Source: Bradyrhizobium sp. Ec3.3 (GTDB lineage: Bacteria > Pseudomonadota > Alphaproteobacteria > Rhizobiales > Xanthobacteraceae). Taken from it: 64,000 nt of DNA. Position numbers and translations under genes: made by a program. The notes beneath the pieces were generated by a model. That model saw nothing but the letters and a program-made list of their open reading frames with translations. It made no database searches and had not been told where the DNA came from. Below, piece after piece: positions 1-8,366 of this stretch. The stretch is from NCBI RefSeq assembly GCF_000472925.1, contig NZ_AXAS01000008.1, positions 164,501 through 228,500 on the forward strand, in the 5' to 3' direction. Each line of letters starts with the position of its first letter. Position 1 is the first letter of the stretch.

Positions 1-94
1 TCAGGTCTTCCGACATTCGCACCGCGCTGACGGCATCGAGCCCCGTACGCCTGCGCACGGGAGCTGCGGAATCCTTCTTGCCGGTATCAGCCAC
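1..94 (-). CDS. N-terminus of an unidentified gene cut by the window edge
   Basis: An open frame on the minus strand starts at a GTG at 94 and runs off the left edge without a stop, giving about 31 residues that begin MADTGKKDSAAPVRRRTG. A GGGAC stretch sits just upstream of the GTG. The fragment is basic and low in complexity, and I do not recognise a family. It would be transcribed divergently from the DUF3095 gene. Support is only an open frame and a plausible start, so this is tentative. Positions 95-319 hold nothing I can identify beyond the divergent promoter region. Confidence 0.4.
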   Translation of the reverse strand, partial: MADTGKKDSAAPVRRRTGLDAVSAVRMSEDL

Positions 95-319
95 CCTGAT
101 CGTCCCGTGAGCAAGCCTTCAGACGTTTTAATTGTAAGCGCTCCCGGCGGCAGCCGGTTTGATGCCGGTCAATGACAGCCTGCGGCATTGCAGCGCGGTC
201 CCGGCTTGTTGTCCGGCCCCGTTTCAGCCAATGATCGCCAGGGCTCGTCATCGGCGAACCCGGATCAATTCTGCAACGTATCTCCTCTTCGAAGCTCACC
301 AGCCATCCGGCCTCAGGCG

Positions 320-1462
320 ATGACAGCAGGCGTCCCCTTCTACGGCAGCATCTCCGTCTTCCGCGGCTTTACCAGCCTGATGGATCCCTCCCTCTATTCA
401 CCGCTGCCGGATGACTGGACCATCGGGGTGGCCGACATCGTCGATTCCACCAAGGCGATTGCGGCGCAGCGCTACAAGGCGGTCAACATGGCCGGTGCTG
501 CGGTGATCGCCGCCGTCACCAACGCGCTGGAGGGCAGGGAATTCCCCTTCGTGTTCGGAGGAGACGGCGCGAGCTTTGCGGTTGCGCCCGGCGACCTCGA
601 TCGTGCCCGCGACGCGCTGGCGGCAACGGCGACCTGGGTCAGGCAGGATCTCGATCTGAAGATGCGCGTCGCGCTGGTGCCGGTCAGCGCGATCCGCAGC
701 GTAGGCCTGGACGTGCGCGTCGCGCGCTTCGGGCCGTCGGCCAACCTGTCCTATGCGATGTTCTCCGGCGGAGGTTTGGGGTGGGCCGAAGCCGCGATGA
801 AGCGCGGCGAGTTCGCCGTTGCCGAGGCGCCCGACGGGACGCAGCCAGATCTGTCCGGCCTGTCCTGTCGGTTCGAGGAGATCCCGGCCTCGCGCGGGCT
901 CATCCTGTCCGTGCTGGTGGTGCCGGCGCGCGGTGCCGATCCGTCTGCCTTCCGCAAGGTGATCGAGGACGTCCTCCATCTCGTCGAGCGCAGTCCAGAT
1001 GCGGGGCGGCCGGTGCCGCCGCAGGGCCCGCCGCTGAAATGGCCGCCGCAGGGGCTCGACTATGAGGCGCGTGCGAGGCGCGGCGGCTCGCTGCTCAAGC
1101 GCCGCATCAGCGTGCTGGCCTATACACTGTTCGCCTATTTGATCGTGCGCTTCGACATCAAGGTCGGCGGCTTCGTGCCCAAAACCTATACGCGGCAGGT
1201 CGTCGAGAACTCGGACTTCCGCAAATATGACGACGGCCTGCGCATGATCCTCGACTGCACGCCGGAGCTCGAGCGCGACCTGAGCGATCGGCTTGCAGCG
1301 GCGGCGAAGAGCGGCATCGTGCGCTACGGCCTGCACCGGCAGGATGCGGCAATGATGACCTGCTTCACGCCCTCGGCGCTGCGGAGCGACCACGTCCACT
1401 TCATCGACGGCGCGCGCGGCGGCTATGCGTCGGCGGCAACGGCGTTGAAGGCGACGGCGTGA
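320..1462 (+). CDS. DUF3095 protein, nucleotidyl-cyclase-like
   Basis: A 380-residue protein of the DUF3095 family. The start at 320 is chosen because family members begin near the FYGSISVF segment, and the longer frame back to 188 adds a low-complexity leader. Residues 39-44 (DIVDST) and 79-86 (FGGDGASF) look like the two metal-binding motifs of class III adenylate/guanylate cyclases, so a diverged cyclase fold is likely. The protein has no TIR, CHASE or membrane segment. Whether it makes a cyclic nucleotide is unknown. It stands alone, with a palindrome-rich repeat after its stop. Confidence 0.85.
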   Translation: MTAGVPFYGSISVFRGFTSLMDPSLYSPLPDDWTIGVADIVDSTKAIAAQRYKAVNMAGAAVIAAVTNALEGREFPFVFGGDGASFAVAPGDLDRARDALAATATWVRQDLDLKMRVALVPVSAIRSVGLDVRVARFGPSANLSYAMFSGGGLGWAEAAMKRGEFAVAEAPDGTQPDLSGLSCRFEEIPASRGLILSVLVVPARGADPSAFRKVIEDVLHLVERSPDAGRPVPPQGPPLKWPPQGLDYEARARRGGSLLKRRISVLAYTLFAYLIVRFDIKVGGFVPKTYTRQVVENSDFRKYDDGLRMILDCTPELERDLSDRLAAAAKSGIVRYGLHRQDAAMMTCFTPSALRSDHVHFIDGARGGYASAATALKATA

Positions 1463-1469
1463 CGCCATT

Positions 1470-1620
1470 CTCGTACCCCGGACGCAGCGCAGCACCGAAA
1501 GCGCGTTCACGCGCGTCTTCGACGCGCTATGGTGATGCGCTGCAGGGCCGGGGCCCATAAGCATGTGGGTCCCGGCTCTGCGCAGCGTCACTGCGTGCCG
1601 CAGTGCTTCCGGGACATGAG
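1470..1620. repeat. palindrome-rich intergenic repeat
   Basis: The gap after the DUF3095 gene is full of interleaved inverted repeats. One arm around TACCCCGGACGCAGCGCAGC is answered by an opposite-strand copy ending near CTTCCGGGACATG, and an internal arm pair flanks GGGCCGGGGCCC. This resembles the REP-like elements common between Bradyrhizobium genes. It lies between two convergent genes and may act in termination. No coding sequence is supported here. Confidence 0.5.
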
Positions 1621-1628
1621 AGATCAGC

Positions 1629-2069
1629 TCAGCGGCCCACGCGCGTCCAGGTCTCGCCGCCGCACAAGGCACCGACACAGCCTTCGACGCGGAGCGTATC
1701 AGTGCCGGTGACGGAGATATTGCTCGCATACATGCTGCCGTCATCAGCGTTGTAGATCTGCCCCGACCATTTGTTGGGACCGGTGGCCTGCATGCCGTTG
1801 AATAGCGGCAAGCCGATCAGCGGGCGCCTGGCGAGCGCGGGATTTGGATTCTTGCTGTCGCTCGCGGGCTGGCCGGTTGCGGTGTCGTAGGGCTCCTTCA
1901 GCCAGACGATGACGCCGCAGATGCCGCCGCCACATTTGCTGACCTTGACGCGCGCGTCGCCCGCCTGCGTCAGCCAGGTCCCGCTCGCATCCGCGCTCTG
2001 CGCGCGTGCCGAGGGCGCACCGAACAGCGCAGCAGAGAGAACGATGAAAACAGCGAATCTGCAAATCAT
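1629..2069 (-). CDS. DUF2147 secreted protein
   Basis: A 146-residue exported protein of the DUF2147 family. The ATG at 2069 gives a clean signal peptide (MICRFAVFIVLSAALFG, then ARA before the mature end), whereas the longer frame to 2099 would bury it. The mature part carries the family's GTWLT start, the cysteine pair KCGGGICG and the closing CVGALCGGETWTRV, so two disulfides are possible. The function is not established. It is convergent with the DUF3095 gene and divergent from nothing obvious; the MATE gene upstream is on the same strand, with an 80-base gap. Confidence 0.85.
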   Translation of the reverse strand: MICRFAVFIVLSAALFGAPSARAQSADASGTWLTQAGDARVKVSKCGGGICGVIVWLKEPYDTATGQPASDSKNPNPALARRPLIGLPLFNGMQATGPNKWSGQIYNADDGSMYASNISVTGTDTLRVEGCVGALCGGETWTRVGR

Positions 2070-2148
2070 GAGAAGCCCCGAAAATGGAGGCGTCTCCATA
2101 GCAGCAAATCGCCATCATGCAACGCGCGGCTGCATCACATTCCTGCGT

Positions 2149-3534
2149 TCATTTGCCCCAGCGCGCAAGGGCAACGGACGTTGCGGTGGACAGTCCGAAT
2201 ACCGTCATGGCGCCGCCGATCAGGGCGAACAGCGTCCAGGCGGGCGCCTGGGCAGCCGTGAGCGCGACGCCGCCGACGGCAACGATCAGGAGTCGCGCGG
2301 TTGACGCAAGCACCGGGCCTCCGACACGCGCGGCACCTTGCGAGGAGAAATACAGCGAAACGCCGACGCCGAAGAACACGAAGGCCGGCCCCGCCCAGTG
2401 GAAATAGCTGTGCGCAGCGGCGGTGACGCCGGCATCGCGGGTGAAGAGCGAGACCCAGATCGCCGGATCGAGCGCGACGGTCACGCCGATCAGCCCGACT
2501 GTGAGGCCCGCGGCTGCGGCCGCCGTCCACGCGACGCGCCGCGCGCGCTGCAACTGTCCGGCGCCGATCGCCATGCCGACCATCGGCACCGAGGCAATGC
2601 CGAAGGCGAAGGTGATCGGGATCAGCAAGAATTCCAGTCGTGAGCCGATGCCATAGCCAGCGAGCATCTCGGTGCCGAAGCTTGCGAGAATTTTCGTGAA
2701 GATCAGGATTGTGAGCACAGTCTGCAGCGGCGACAGGCAGGCCACCGCGCCGACCTTGAGGATGTCGAGGAACATGCCGCGCTCGAACCGGAATGCGCCA
2801 AAATTCAGCGGCAGGCGGCTGAGACCCGCGAGCAGATACCAGACGAAGAAAATGGCCGCGAGCATGAAGGCGATGAGCTGGCCGGAGGCAACGCCGCGCA
2901 TACCGAGTTGCGGCACGCCGAACAGGCCGAGCCCCAGCGTGCCGCCGACCACGACCTGCACCAGGCTGGTGCCGATCAGCGTCATCGAGGGCAGGCGCAT
3001 GTCGCCGGTGCCGCGGATCACGGATGCGAGCGTGTTGACCAGCCAGATCGCGATCGCGCCGGAAAACAGCACCTGCGAATAATTGCAGGCTTCTTCGAGG
3101 ACATTGCCGCCTCCGCCGAGCAGCGTGAAGAAGCTGCGGCCGAAGACCAGCATCATCACGGTGAAGAACAGCCCGCCGCAAATGCCGATGATGGCGGCGT
3201 GCACCGCCAGTATCGCGGCGCGATCCCGGTCGCCCGCGCCGAGCGCCCGGCTGATCGCAGACGACACGCCGCCACCCATCGCGCCCGCGCTCATCATCTG
3301 CGTCAGCATCGCGAAGGGAAACACCAGCGCGATCGCGGCGAGCGGAATCGTGCCGAGCCGGCCGATATAGGAGGTCTCGGCGATCGCAACCAGTGTGCTG
3401 CCGACCATCGCGATCATGTTGGGGATCGCCAGCCGCAACAGTGTCGGCAGGATCGGCGCGGTCAAAAGGCTGGCTATGGGCGACGTCATCGGGGCACGCG
3501 ACGGTGCGGCGTCTATGGGGGCGTCGATCGTCAT
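2149..3534 (-). CDS. MATE family multidrug efflux transporter
   Basis: A 461-residue inner-membrane protein, the usual length for MATE antiporters, with about twelve hydrophobic segments in two related halves. Near the N-terminus PTLLRLAIPNMIAMVGST and the following ETSYIGRLGT match the MATE signature in TM1-2, and the second half begins at about residue 240. It is expected to export cationic compounds in exchange for Na+ or H+; the substrate cannot be read from sequence. The start at 3534 gives a short cytoplasmic leader before TM1. Confidence 0.9.
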   Translation of the reverse strand: MTIDAPIDAAPSRAPMTSPIASLLTAPILPTLLRLAIPNMIAMVGSTLVAIAETSYIGRLGTIPLAAIALVFPFAMLTQMMSAGAMGGGVSSAISRALGAGDRDRAAILAVHAAIIGICGGLFFTVMMLVFGRSFFTLLGGGGNVLEEACNYSQVLFSGAIAIWLVNTLASVIRGTGDMRLPSMTLIGTSLVQVVVGGTLGLGLFGVPQLGMRGVASGQLIAFMLAAIFFVWYLLAGLSRLPLNFGAFRFERGMFLDILKVGAVACLSPLQTVLTILIFTKILASFGTEMLAGYGIGSRLEFLLIPITFAFGIASVPMVGMAIGAGQLQRARRVAWTAAAAAGLTVGLIGVTVALDPAIWVSLFTRDAGVTAAAHSYFHWAGPAFVFFGVGVSLYFSSQGAARVGGPVLASTARLLIVAVGGVALTAAQAPAWTLFALIGGAMTVFGLSTATSVALARWGK

Positions 3535-3615
3535 GCGTCACCGGACGAAATTAAATGATGGTCAACATACTACAAGGCAGGCATCGTCCGCGCCAGCCCT
3601 CCGTTCACGCAGGGC

Positions 3616-4143
3616 TCACCACGGCAGGCCGCATAGGTCGATGGTGCCCAGGCGCGGCGCGCGGACGATGTCGAAGACGAACGGCGCCGTGCAGTCGAAG
3701 CGGATCCGTCCCTCCGGCTGCTCGCAATAGACATCGCCGGTGAAAGGATGCCAGTTACGAGCCTGGTAGAACGCGAAATTATGTGGCTCGCAGAACAGGA
3801 GCGCGAAGCGGACTGCCTCGTTGGCGCGCATGGTGTGAATAGCGGCATCGATTGCGAGCGTCGCGTAGCCGCGTCCACGGCAGTCCTCGCGAGTCACGAC
3901 GCCGCCGATGCCGCCAATATGGACCTTGCGGCCGTTCCAGGTGATGGTGCGGAAGTAGATGCCTACATGACAGGCAAGCCCACCCTCGGGCGCCTCGATC
4001 AACACGCGAAGCTCGGTATTGGCCCATTTGATGTGGCCCCAGGGCCGCTTCTCTACGGCATCGCGCGGCCAGACTGCCTTGAACAGCGGATCGGCGATCG
4101 GCCACGAGGCGTCGCCGTTCAAGATGTCGATCTCGATGCTCAT
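3616..4143 (-). CDS. GNAT family N-acetyltransferase
   Basis: A 175-residue single-domain acetyltransferase. The acetyl-CoA pyrophosphate-binding loop is visible as RGRGYA at residues 89-94, preceded by a beta strand (GGIGGVVT) and followed by a helix (TLAIDAAIHTM). The acceptor substrate is unknown. It is divergent from sodB across a 247-base gap that should hold both promoters. It is not obviously linked in function to either neighbour. Confidence 0.85.
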   Translation of the reverse strand: MSIEIDILNGDASWPIADPLFKAVWPRDAVEKRPWGHIKWANTELRVLIEAPEGGLACHVGIYFRTITWNGRKVHIGGIGGVVTREDCRGRGYATLAIDAAIHTMRANEAVRFALLFCEPHNFAFYQARNWHPFTGDVYCEQPEGRIRFDCTAPFVFDIVRAPRLGTIDLCGLPW

Positions 4144-4390
4144 GGGTCCGCCTTTGCTAACTCCGCGCGAGGATGCATTCGTTCTCTCTTAAACGCTTCA
4201 AAGGCAATGATATTTTACGCCCCGTCCACGAGCCTGGTTGCGGGCCTGATCTTGTGCGTGAGTTTGGGCAATGAGGCCATGCCGTCGCATCAGGCGTTTT
4301 CGCAAATTCTAAGGTATTTAACGGCGCAGGAACCTTCTATAAGGGGTGACCGTTAGAACACGTTCCCCACCCAGTTGCGGACAACAAGCC

Positions 4391-4987
4391 ATGACCTTTA
4401 CGCTCCCCCCTCTCCCTTACGCCTATGACGCCCTCGGCCAGTACATGTCGAAGGAAACGCTGGAATATCACCACGACAAGCATCATCAGGCCTATGTCAC
4501 CAACGGCAACAACGCGCTCAAGGGGACCGAATGGGAAGGCAAGTCCCTTGAGGAGATCGTGAAGGGCTCCTTCGGGAAGAACCCGGCGGTCTTCAACAAT
4601 GCCGGCCAGCACTACAACCACATCCACTTCTGGAGCTGGATGAAGCCCAATGGCGGCGGCACCAAGCTGCCCGGCAAGCTCGAGAAGAAGATCAATGAGG
4701 ACCTCGGCGGCTTCGACAAGTTCAAGGCGGACTTCCAGGCCGCCGGCGTCGGCCAGTTCGGCTCCGGCTGGTGCTGGCTCCAGGTCAAGAACGGCAAGCT
4801 CGAGATCTCCAAGACGGCGAACGGCGAGAATCCGCTGGTGCATGGCGCCACGCCGATCCTCGGCTGCGACGTCTGGGAGCACTCCTACTACATCGACTAC
4901 CGCAACCGCCGCCCCGACTATCTGAAGGCTTTCGTCGAGAACCTCGTGAACTGGGAATACGTGGAGTCGCTGTTCGACAAGGCGTGA
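4391..4987 (+). CDS. sodB: superoxide dismutase, Fe type
   Basis: A 198-residue Fe/Mn superoxide dismutase that converts superoxide to peroxide and oxygen in the cytoplasm. Metal ligands by position are H27, H77, D160 and H164 (motif DVWEHSYY). Q73 in AGQHYNH lies where iron enzymes carry the active-site glutamine, while manganese enzymes have glycine there and a glutamine later, so the Fe form is favoured. The ATG at 4391 is preferred to 4346 because family members begin at FTLPPLPY. A strong terminator follows about 100 bases downstream. Confidence 0.95.
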   Translation: MTFTLPPLPYAYDALGQYMSKETLEYHHDKHHQAYVTNGNNALKGTEWEGKSLEEIVKGSFGKNPAVFNNAGQHYNHIHFWSWMKPNGGGTKLPGKLEKKINEDLGGFDKFKADFQAAGVGQFGSGWCWLQVKNGKLEISKTANGENPLVHGATPILGCDVWEHSYYIDYRNRRPDYLKAFVENLVNWEYVESLFDKA

Positions 4988-5000
4988 GATAGCAACTCGT

Positions 5001-5078
5001 GTCATTCCGGGGCGATGCGCAGCATCGAACCCGGAATCTCGAGATTCCGGGTTCGCACTTCGTGCCCCCTGAATGACA
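5001..5078. repeat. REP-like palindrome, family A copy 1
   Basis: An inverted repeat runs from GTCATTCCGGGGCGATGCG to GAATGAC, with an inner perfect palindrome around CCCGGAATCTCGAGATTCCGGG. A close copy lies at 6383-6462. It follows the sodB stop and precedes the sodB terminator. Confidence 0.8.
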
Positions 5079-5091
5079 GAAACAACGAAAG

Positions 5092-5119
5092 GGCGGTCGC
5101 GTCTTGCGACCGCCTTTTT
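5092..5119 (+). terminator. rho-independent terminator after sodB
   Basis: A perfect 9-bp stem GGCGGTCGC / GCGACCGCC (5092-5100 and 5106-5114) with a five-base loop is followed by TTTTT. This is a textbook intrinsic terminator for the sodB transcript. Confidence 0.9.
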
Positions 5120-5251
5120 GCTGCGCGGAATTTGCCTCCGCCTCGCATAGCCCTGCGCGGGGCGCGCATCGCCCCCGCCATCACTGTGTTTGCATCGCGT
5201 CAGTGGCGCCCTTAAGCAGAACGGGCATCCCCTCGATCCGACCCGAGCCCG

Positions 5252-5863
5252 TTGTCAGAACCTTTCCCGAACAATCCGGCGCCTGCCGAGGACGCAGAGT
5301 CCGAGCCGCGGCCGGGGCGCATCCGCAAGCCGATCGGCTGGTCGACCATCATCATCGCGGTGCTCGTGGCGGTGAGCGCGGCGCTGGTCTGGCGGCGTGA
5401 CGGCACCGAAGGCGTCCTCGACATTCTCACTCACGATCTCTCGCTGTTTGGCGGCATCCTGCCGCGCGTGCTCGCCGGCTGCCTGCTCGGGGCCTTCATC
5501 TCGGAGATCCTGCCGCACGAGAAGGTGTCGCGCTCGCTCGGGCCGAACTCCGGCCTGATGGGCCTTTTGATGGGCACCGCCTTCGGCGCGATCCTGCCGG
5601 GCGGGCCGTTTACCGCCTATCCGGTGGCGAGCGCGCTGCTCGCGGTCGGTGCCGATTTCGGCGCCACCATCGCCATGGTCGTGAGCTGGACCCTAATCGG
5701 CTATGGCCGGGCGGTCGCCTGGGAAATCCCCATCATGGGCACGGATTTCACGCTGTGGCGGATCGTGATCTCGCTGCCGCTGCCGGTGCTCGCCGGCGCG
5801 CTCGGTCGCTTCGTCTATGTCCGGCTCTATCCGAAGCGTGATGCAGAGGACGACGAGACGTGA
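5252..5863 (+). CDS. PF03773-type permease, first of a pair
   Basis: A 203-residue membrane protein resembling half of the predicted PF03773/COG0701 permeases. It has a polar N-terminus of about 30 residues, one TM near residues 32-46, then a hydrophobic core with the family's glycine/proline motif GAILPGGPFTAYP. The only reasonable start is a TTG at 5252, and no strong ribosome site is visible, so the start is uncertain. It overlaps the next gene by four bases (GTGA), so the two halves are likely coupled and may form one heteromeric transporter. The substrate is unknown; relatives are linked to metals or arsenicals. Confidence 0.8.
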   Translation: MSEPFPNNPAPAEDAESEPRPGRIRKPIGWSTIIIAVLVAVSAALVWRRDGTEGVLDILTHDLSLFGGILPRVLAGCLLGAFISEILPHEKVSRSLGPNSGLMGLLMGTAFGAILPGGPFTAYPVASALLAVGADFGATIAMVVSWTLIGYGRAVAWEIPIMGTDFTLWRIVISLPLPVLAGALGRFVYVRLYPKRDAEDDET

Positions 5864-6360
5864 GCGCCGCACTCCTCATCGATATCCTGTTGTGGGGCTC
5901 GGTGCTCGGCGTCGGCCTGCTCGCCTTCCGCCGTGGCAAACCCGTGTTCAAGGCCTCGCTGCGCGAGGGGTCGATGGATTTCATCAACATCGTGCCGCGG
6001 ATCGCGCTGGGCGTGATCGGCTCCGGCTACATCGCCGCGATCATCCCGCAGGAGGTGATTACCGGCTGGCTCGGCCCCGATAGCGGTTGGCTCGGGGTGG
6101 CCACCGCTGTGGTCGCCGGCGCTGCCACGCCCGGCGGCCCCGTGATCGGCTTCTCCATCGGCACAGTGGCGCTGAAGTCCGGCGGCGGCGTGCCGCAGGT
6201 GGTCGCCTATGTCGTCGCCTGGGCGCTGTTCGCCTTCCAGCGGGTGATCCTGTGGGAAATCCCCTTCATGCCGGCCCGTTTCGTCTGGTTCCGCTGCGCC
6301 GTCTCGGTGCCTTTCCCGTTCGTGGCGGCGGCCATCGCCATGGTGATCGGCAAGCCGTGA
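5860..6360 (+). CDS. PF03773-type permease, second of a pair
   Basis: A 166-residue membrane protein starting at a GTG that overlaps the stop of the preceding permease. It repeats the same layout: a hydrophobic start, the motif GAATPGGPVIGF matching GAILPGGPFTAYP of its partner, and a closing hydrophobic hairpin ending AMVIGKP. The pair looks like a two-gene version of a normally single permease. It ends 130 bases before the Zur box of the zinc operon, so shared regulation is not shown. Confidence 0.8.
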   Translation: MSAALLIDILLWGSVLGVGLLAFRRGKPVFKASLREGSMDFINIVPRIALGVIGSGYIAAIIPQEVITGWLGPDSGWLGVATAVVAGAATPGGPVIGFSIGTVALKSGGGVPQVVAYVVAWALFAFQRVILWEIPFMPARFVWFRCAVSVPFPFVAAAIAMVIGKP

Positions 6361-6382
6361 GAGGACTTGAACGTTTTGGGAC

Positions 6383-6462
6383 GTCATTCCGGGGCGATGC
6401 GAAGCATCGAGCCCGGAATCTCGAGATTCCGGGTTCGGCTCTTTGAGCCGCCCCGGAATGAC
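6383..6462. repeat. REP-like palindrome, family A copy 2
   Basis: This element is nearly identical to 5001-5078: GTCATTCCGGGGCGATGCG at the left, the CCCGGAATCTCGAGATTCCGGG palindrome in the middle and CGGAATGAC at the right. It sits between the permease pair and the zinc operon promoter. Confidence 0.8.
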
Positions 6463-6475
6463 AGCATTCCGGGCG

Positions 6476-6505
6476 TGGACAGGGGTAATGTTATAATATA
6501 ACGTT
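6476..6505 (+). promoter_or_regulatory. Zur box overlapping the zinc operon promoter
   Basis: GTTATAATATAAC at 6490-6502 is a palindrome with one central base, and its flanks extend the symmetry (AAT on the left, GTT on the right). It matches the alphaproteobacterial Zur operator core as I know it. TATAAC at 6497-6502 can serve as a -10 with TGGACA at 6476-6481 as a -35 (15-base spacer), so Zn-loaded Zur bound here would block polymerase. The box ends five bases before the first ATG of the operon. Confidence 0.85.
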
Positions 6506-6510
6506 CCCGG

Positions 6511-6735
6511 ATGGTCCCCGCCGCGTCCCACGCCCATCATCACGACCATTCCCATGACCACGCCCATGCCCATGGGCATGACCATACGCACGCCCACGTC
6601 CACGATCCCCTGGCGCCGCACCCGGCCCAGGCCGCGCCCTGGTCGATCCTGCGCATGACCATGGCGGGCCGCCTGGCAGCGGCGCTTGCCGTCTGCGCGG
6701 TGCTCTGGGGCATGGTCTTTCTGGCGATGAGGTGA
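6511..6735 (+). CDS. small His-rich membrane protein, first gene of the zinc operon
   Basis: A 74-residue protein. The first half is an HxH array (about fourteen histidines within residues 7-38, e.g. HAHHHDHSHDHAHAHGHDH); the second half is one TM helix (AALAVCAVLWGMVFLA). A role in binding or handing over zinc at the inner membrane is inferred from composition and context. The ATG at 6511 has no Shine-Dalgarno sequence because the Zur box lies directly in front. With the promoter proposed here, transcription would begin at about 6509-6511, so the mRNA may be leaderless. The next gene starts within three bases of the stop. Confidence 0.75.
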   Translation: MVPAASHAHHHDHSHDHAHAHGHDHTHAHVHDPLAPHPAQAAPWSILRMTMAGRLAAALAVCAVLWGMVFLAMR

Positions 6736-6737
6736 CC

Positions 6738-7493
6738 ATGGCGGCGCTCGGTTTCCACAATGTCACCCTCGGCTATGACCGGCACCCGGCGGTCCATCAC
6801 CTCAAGGGCGAGATCGTGCCTGGGGCGCTGGTCGCGGTGATCGGCCCGAACGGCGCCGGCAAGTCGACGCTGCTGCGCGGCATCGTTGGCATCCTGAAGC
6901 CCCTCGCAGGCAGCATTCATCTCGGCGGGATCGATCAGCGCGATATCGCCTATCTGCCGCAGACCGCCGACATCGACCGCAGCTTCCCGATCTCGGTGTT
7001 CGATTTCGTCGGCACGGGCCTGTGGCGTGGGATCGGCCTGTTCGGCGGCATCGGCAAAGCGGCGCGCGAGAGGATCCTGCGCGCGATCGCCGCCGTCGGG
7101 CTGAACGGTTTTGAGAATCGCCCGATCGGCACGCTCTCCGGCGGGCAGATGCAGCGCGTGCTGTTCGCGCGCGTGCTGCTCCAGGATGCTGCGCTCATCG
7201 TGCTCGATGAGCCCTTCAACGCGATCGACAGCAAGACCACGGCCGATCTGCTCGCCCTGGTGACGCGCTGGCATGGCGAGGGCCGCACCGTGCTCGCCGC
7301 GCTCCACGACATGGAGATGGTGCGGGCGCACTTCCCGCAAACGCTGTTGCTCGCGCGCGGTCCGGTGGCCTGGGGCGCGACCGCCGAGGTGCTGACGGCG
7401 GAGAACCTCATGGTCGCGATGCGGATGTGCGAAGCGTTCGACGACAGCGCGGCGGCCTGCGCCGACGATGACGAGCGCTCGCAGGCGGCATGA
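6738..7493 (+). CDS. znuC: zinc ABC transporter ATP-binding protein
   Basis: A 251-residue ATPase of the metal (ZnuC/MntB) ABC family. Walker A is GPNGAGKST at residues 36-44. The Q-loop YLPQ, the signature LSGGQMQR, Walker B LIVLDEPF and the H-loop (LAALHDM) follow in order. ATG 6738 follows GAGGTG closely; a GTG at 6732 is the alternative. It energises the permease ZnuB. Zinc rather than manganese is favoured because the operon carries a Zur box, a His-rich protein and a COG0523 GTPase. Confidence 0.93.
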   Translation: MAALGFHNVTLGYDRHPAVHHLKGEIVPGALVAVIGPNGAGKSTLLRGIVGILKPLAGSIHLGGIDQRDIAYLPQTADIDRSFPISVFDFVGTGLWRGIGLFGGIGKAARERILRAIAAVGLNGFENRPIGTLSGGQMQRVLFARVLLQDAALIVLDEPFNAIDSKTTADLLALVTRWHGEGRTVLAALHDMEMVRAHFPQTLLLARGPVAWGATAEVLTAENLMVAMRMCEAFDDSAAACADDDERSQAA

Positions 7494-7499
7494 CGCACG

Positions 7500-8366
7500 A
7501 TGTATGACGCGCTGATCGGCCCCTTCACCGAATTCGAATTCATGCGGCGCGCGCTCGCTGCCGTGATCGCGCTTTCGCTTGCGGGCGCGCCGATCGGCGT
7601 ATTCCTGATGCTGCGGCGGATGAGCCTCGTCGGCGATGCCATGGCGCATGCGATCCTCCCCGGTGCCGCGATCGGCTTCCTGCTCTCCGGCCTCAATCTG
7701 TTCGCGATGACTGCCGGCGGCCTGATCGCAGGCTTTGCGGTCGCCATCCTCGCCGGCGTCGTCGCGCGCTCGACGGGCCTGAAGGAGGACGCCTCGCTCG
7801 CGACCTTTTATCTGGCTTCGCTCGCGCTGGGCGTCACCATCGTCTCGATCAAGGGCACCAATATCGACCTCTTGCACGTGCTGTTCGGCAACATCCTCGC
7901 CATGGACGACCAGACGCTGCTGGTCGTCGCCTTCAATGCCACGGTCACGCTGCTCGTGCTCGCGGTGATCTACCGCCCGCTGGTGATCGAGAGCGTCGAC
8001 CCGCTGTTCCTGCGCACCGTGAGCCGTGCCGGGGGACCAGCGCATCTCGCTTTCCTCGCCCTCGTCGTCATCAACCTCGTCAATGGCTTTCAGGCGCTCG
8101 GCACCCTGCTTGCGGTCGGCCTGATGATCATGCCCGCCGGCATCGCGCGGTTCTGGTCGCGCGATCTCACCGCGATGATCTCTATCGCCGTCATCGCAGC
8201 AGGGGTCTCGGGCTATGCCGGGCTCGTGCTGTCGTTCCAGACGCGGATACCCTCAGGGCCGGCGATCATCCTGGTGGCGACCGCGTTCTACGTCGTCTCC
8301 GTGCTGTTCGGCAGCGTCGGCGGCCTGGTCCGGCAGATGTTTCCCGGCCGGCATCTGGAGGCGTGA
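7500..8366 (+). CDS. znuB: zinc ABC transporter permease
   Basis: A 288-residue permease of the ABC-3 family with about eight TM segments. The conserved SLVGDAMAHAILPGAAIGF near residues 40-60 is the characteristic motif of this family. It is seven bases behind znuC and shares TGATG-type overlap with znuA, so the three are one translational unit. It would carry zinc across the inner membrane from ZnuA. Confidence 0.93.
   Translation: MYDALIGPFTEFEFMRRALAAVIALSLAGAPIGVFLMLRRMSLVGDAMAHAILPGAAIGFLLSGLNLFAMTAGGLIAGFAVAILAGVVARSTGLKEDASLATFYLASLALGVTIVSIKGTNIDLLHVLFGNILAMDDQTLLVVAFNATVTLLVLAVIYRPLVIESVDPLFLRTVSRAGGPAHLAFLALVVINLVNGFQALGTLLAVGLMIMPAGIARFWSRDLTAMISIAVIAAGVSGYAGLVLSFQTRIPSGPAIILVATAFYVVSVLFGSVGGLVRQMFPGRHLEA

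Noticed and set aside
398..1744. Long minus-strand frame opposite the DUF3095 gene
   Set aside because: Its translation is Arg/His/Ala-rich without domains; the plus frame matches a known family.
2135..3541. 468-residue frame overlapping the MATE gene in another frame of the same strand
   Set aside because: Arg- and Asp-rich shadow; the 461-residue frame has clear TM helices and MATE motifs.
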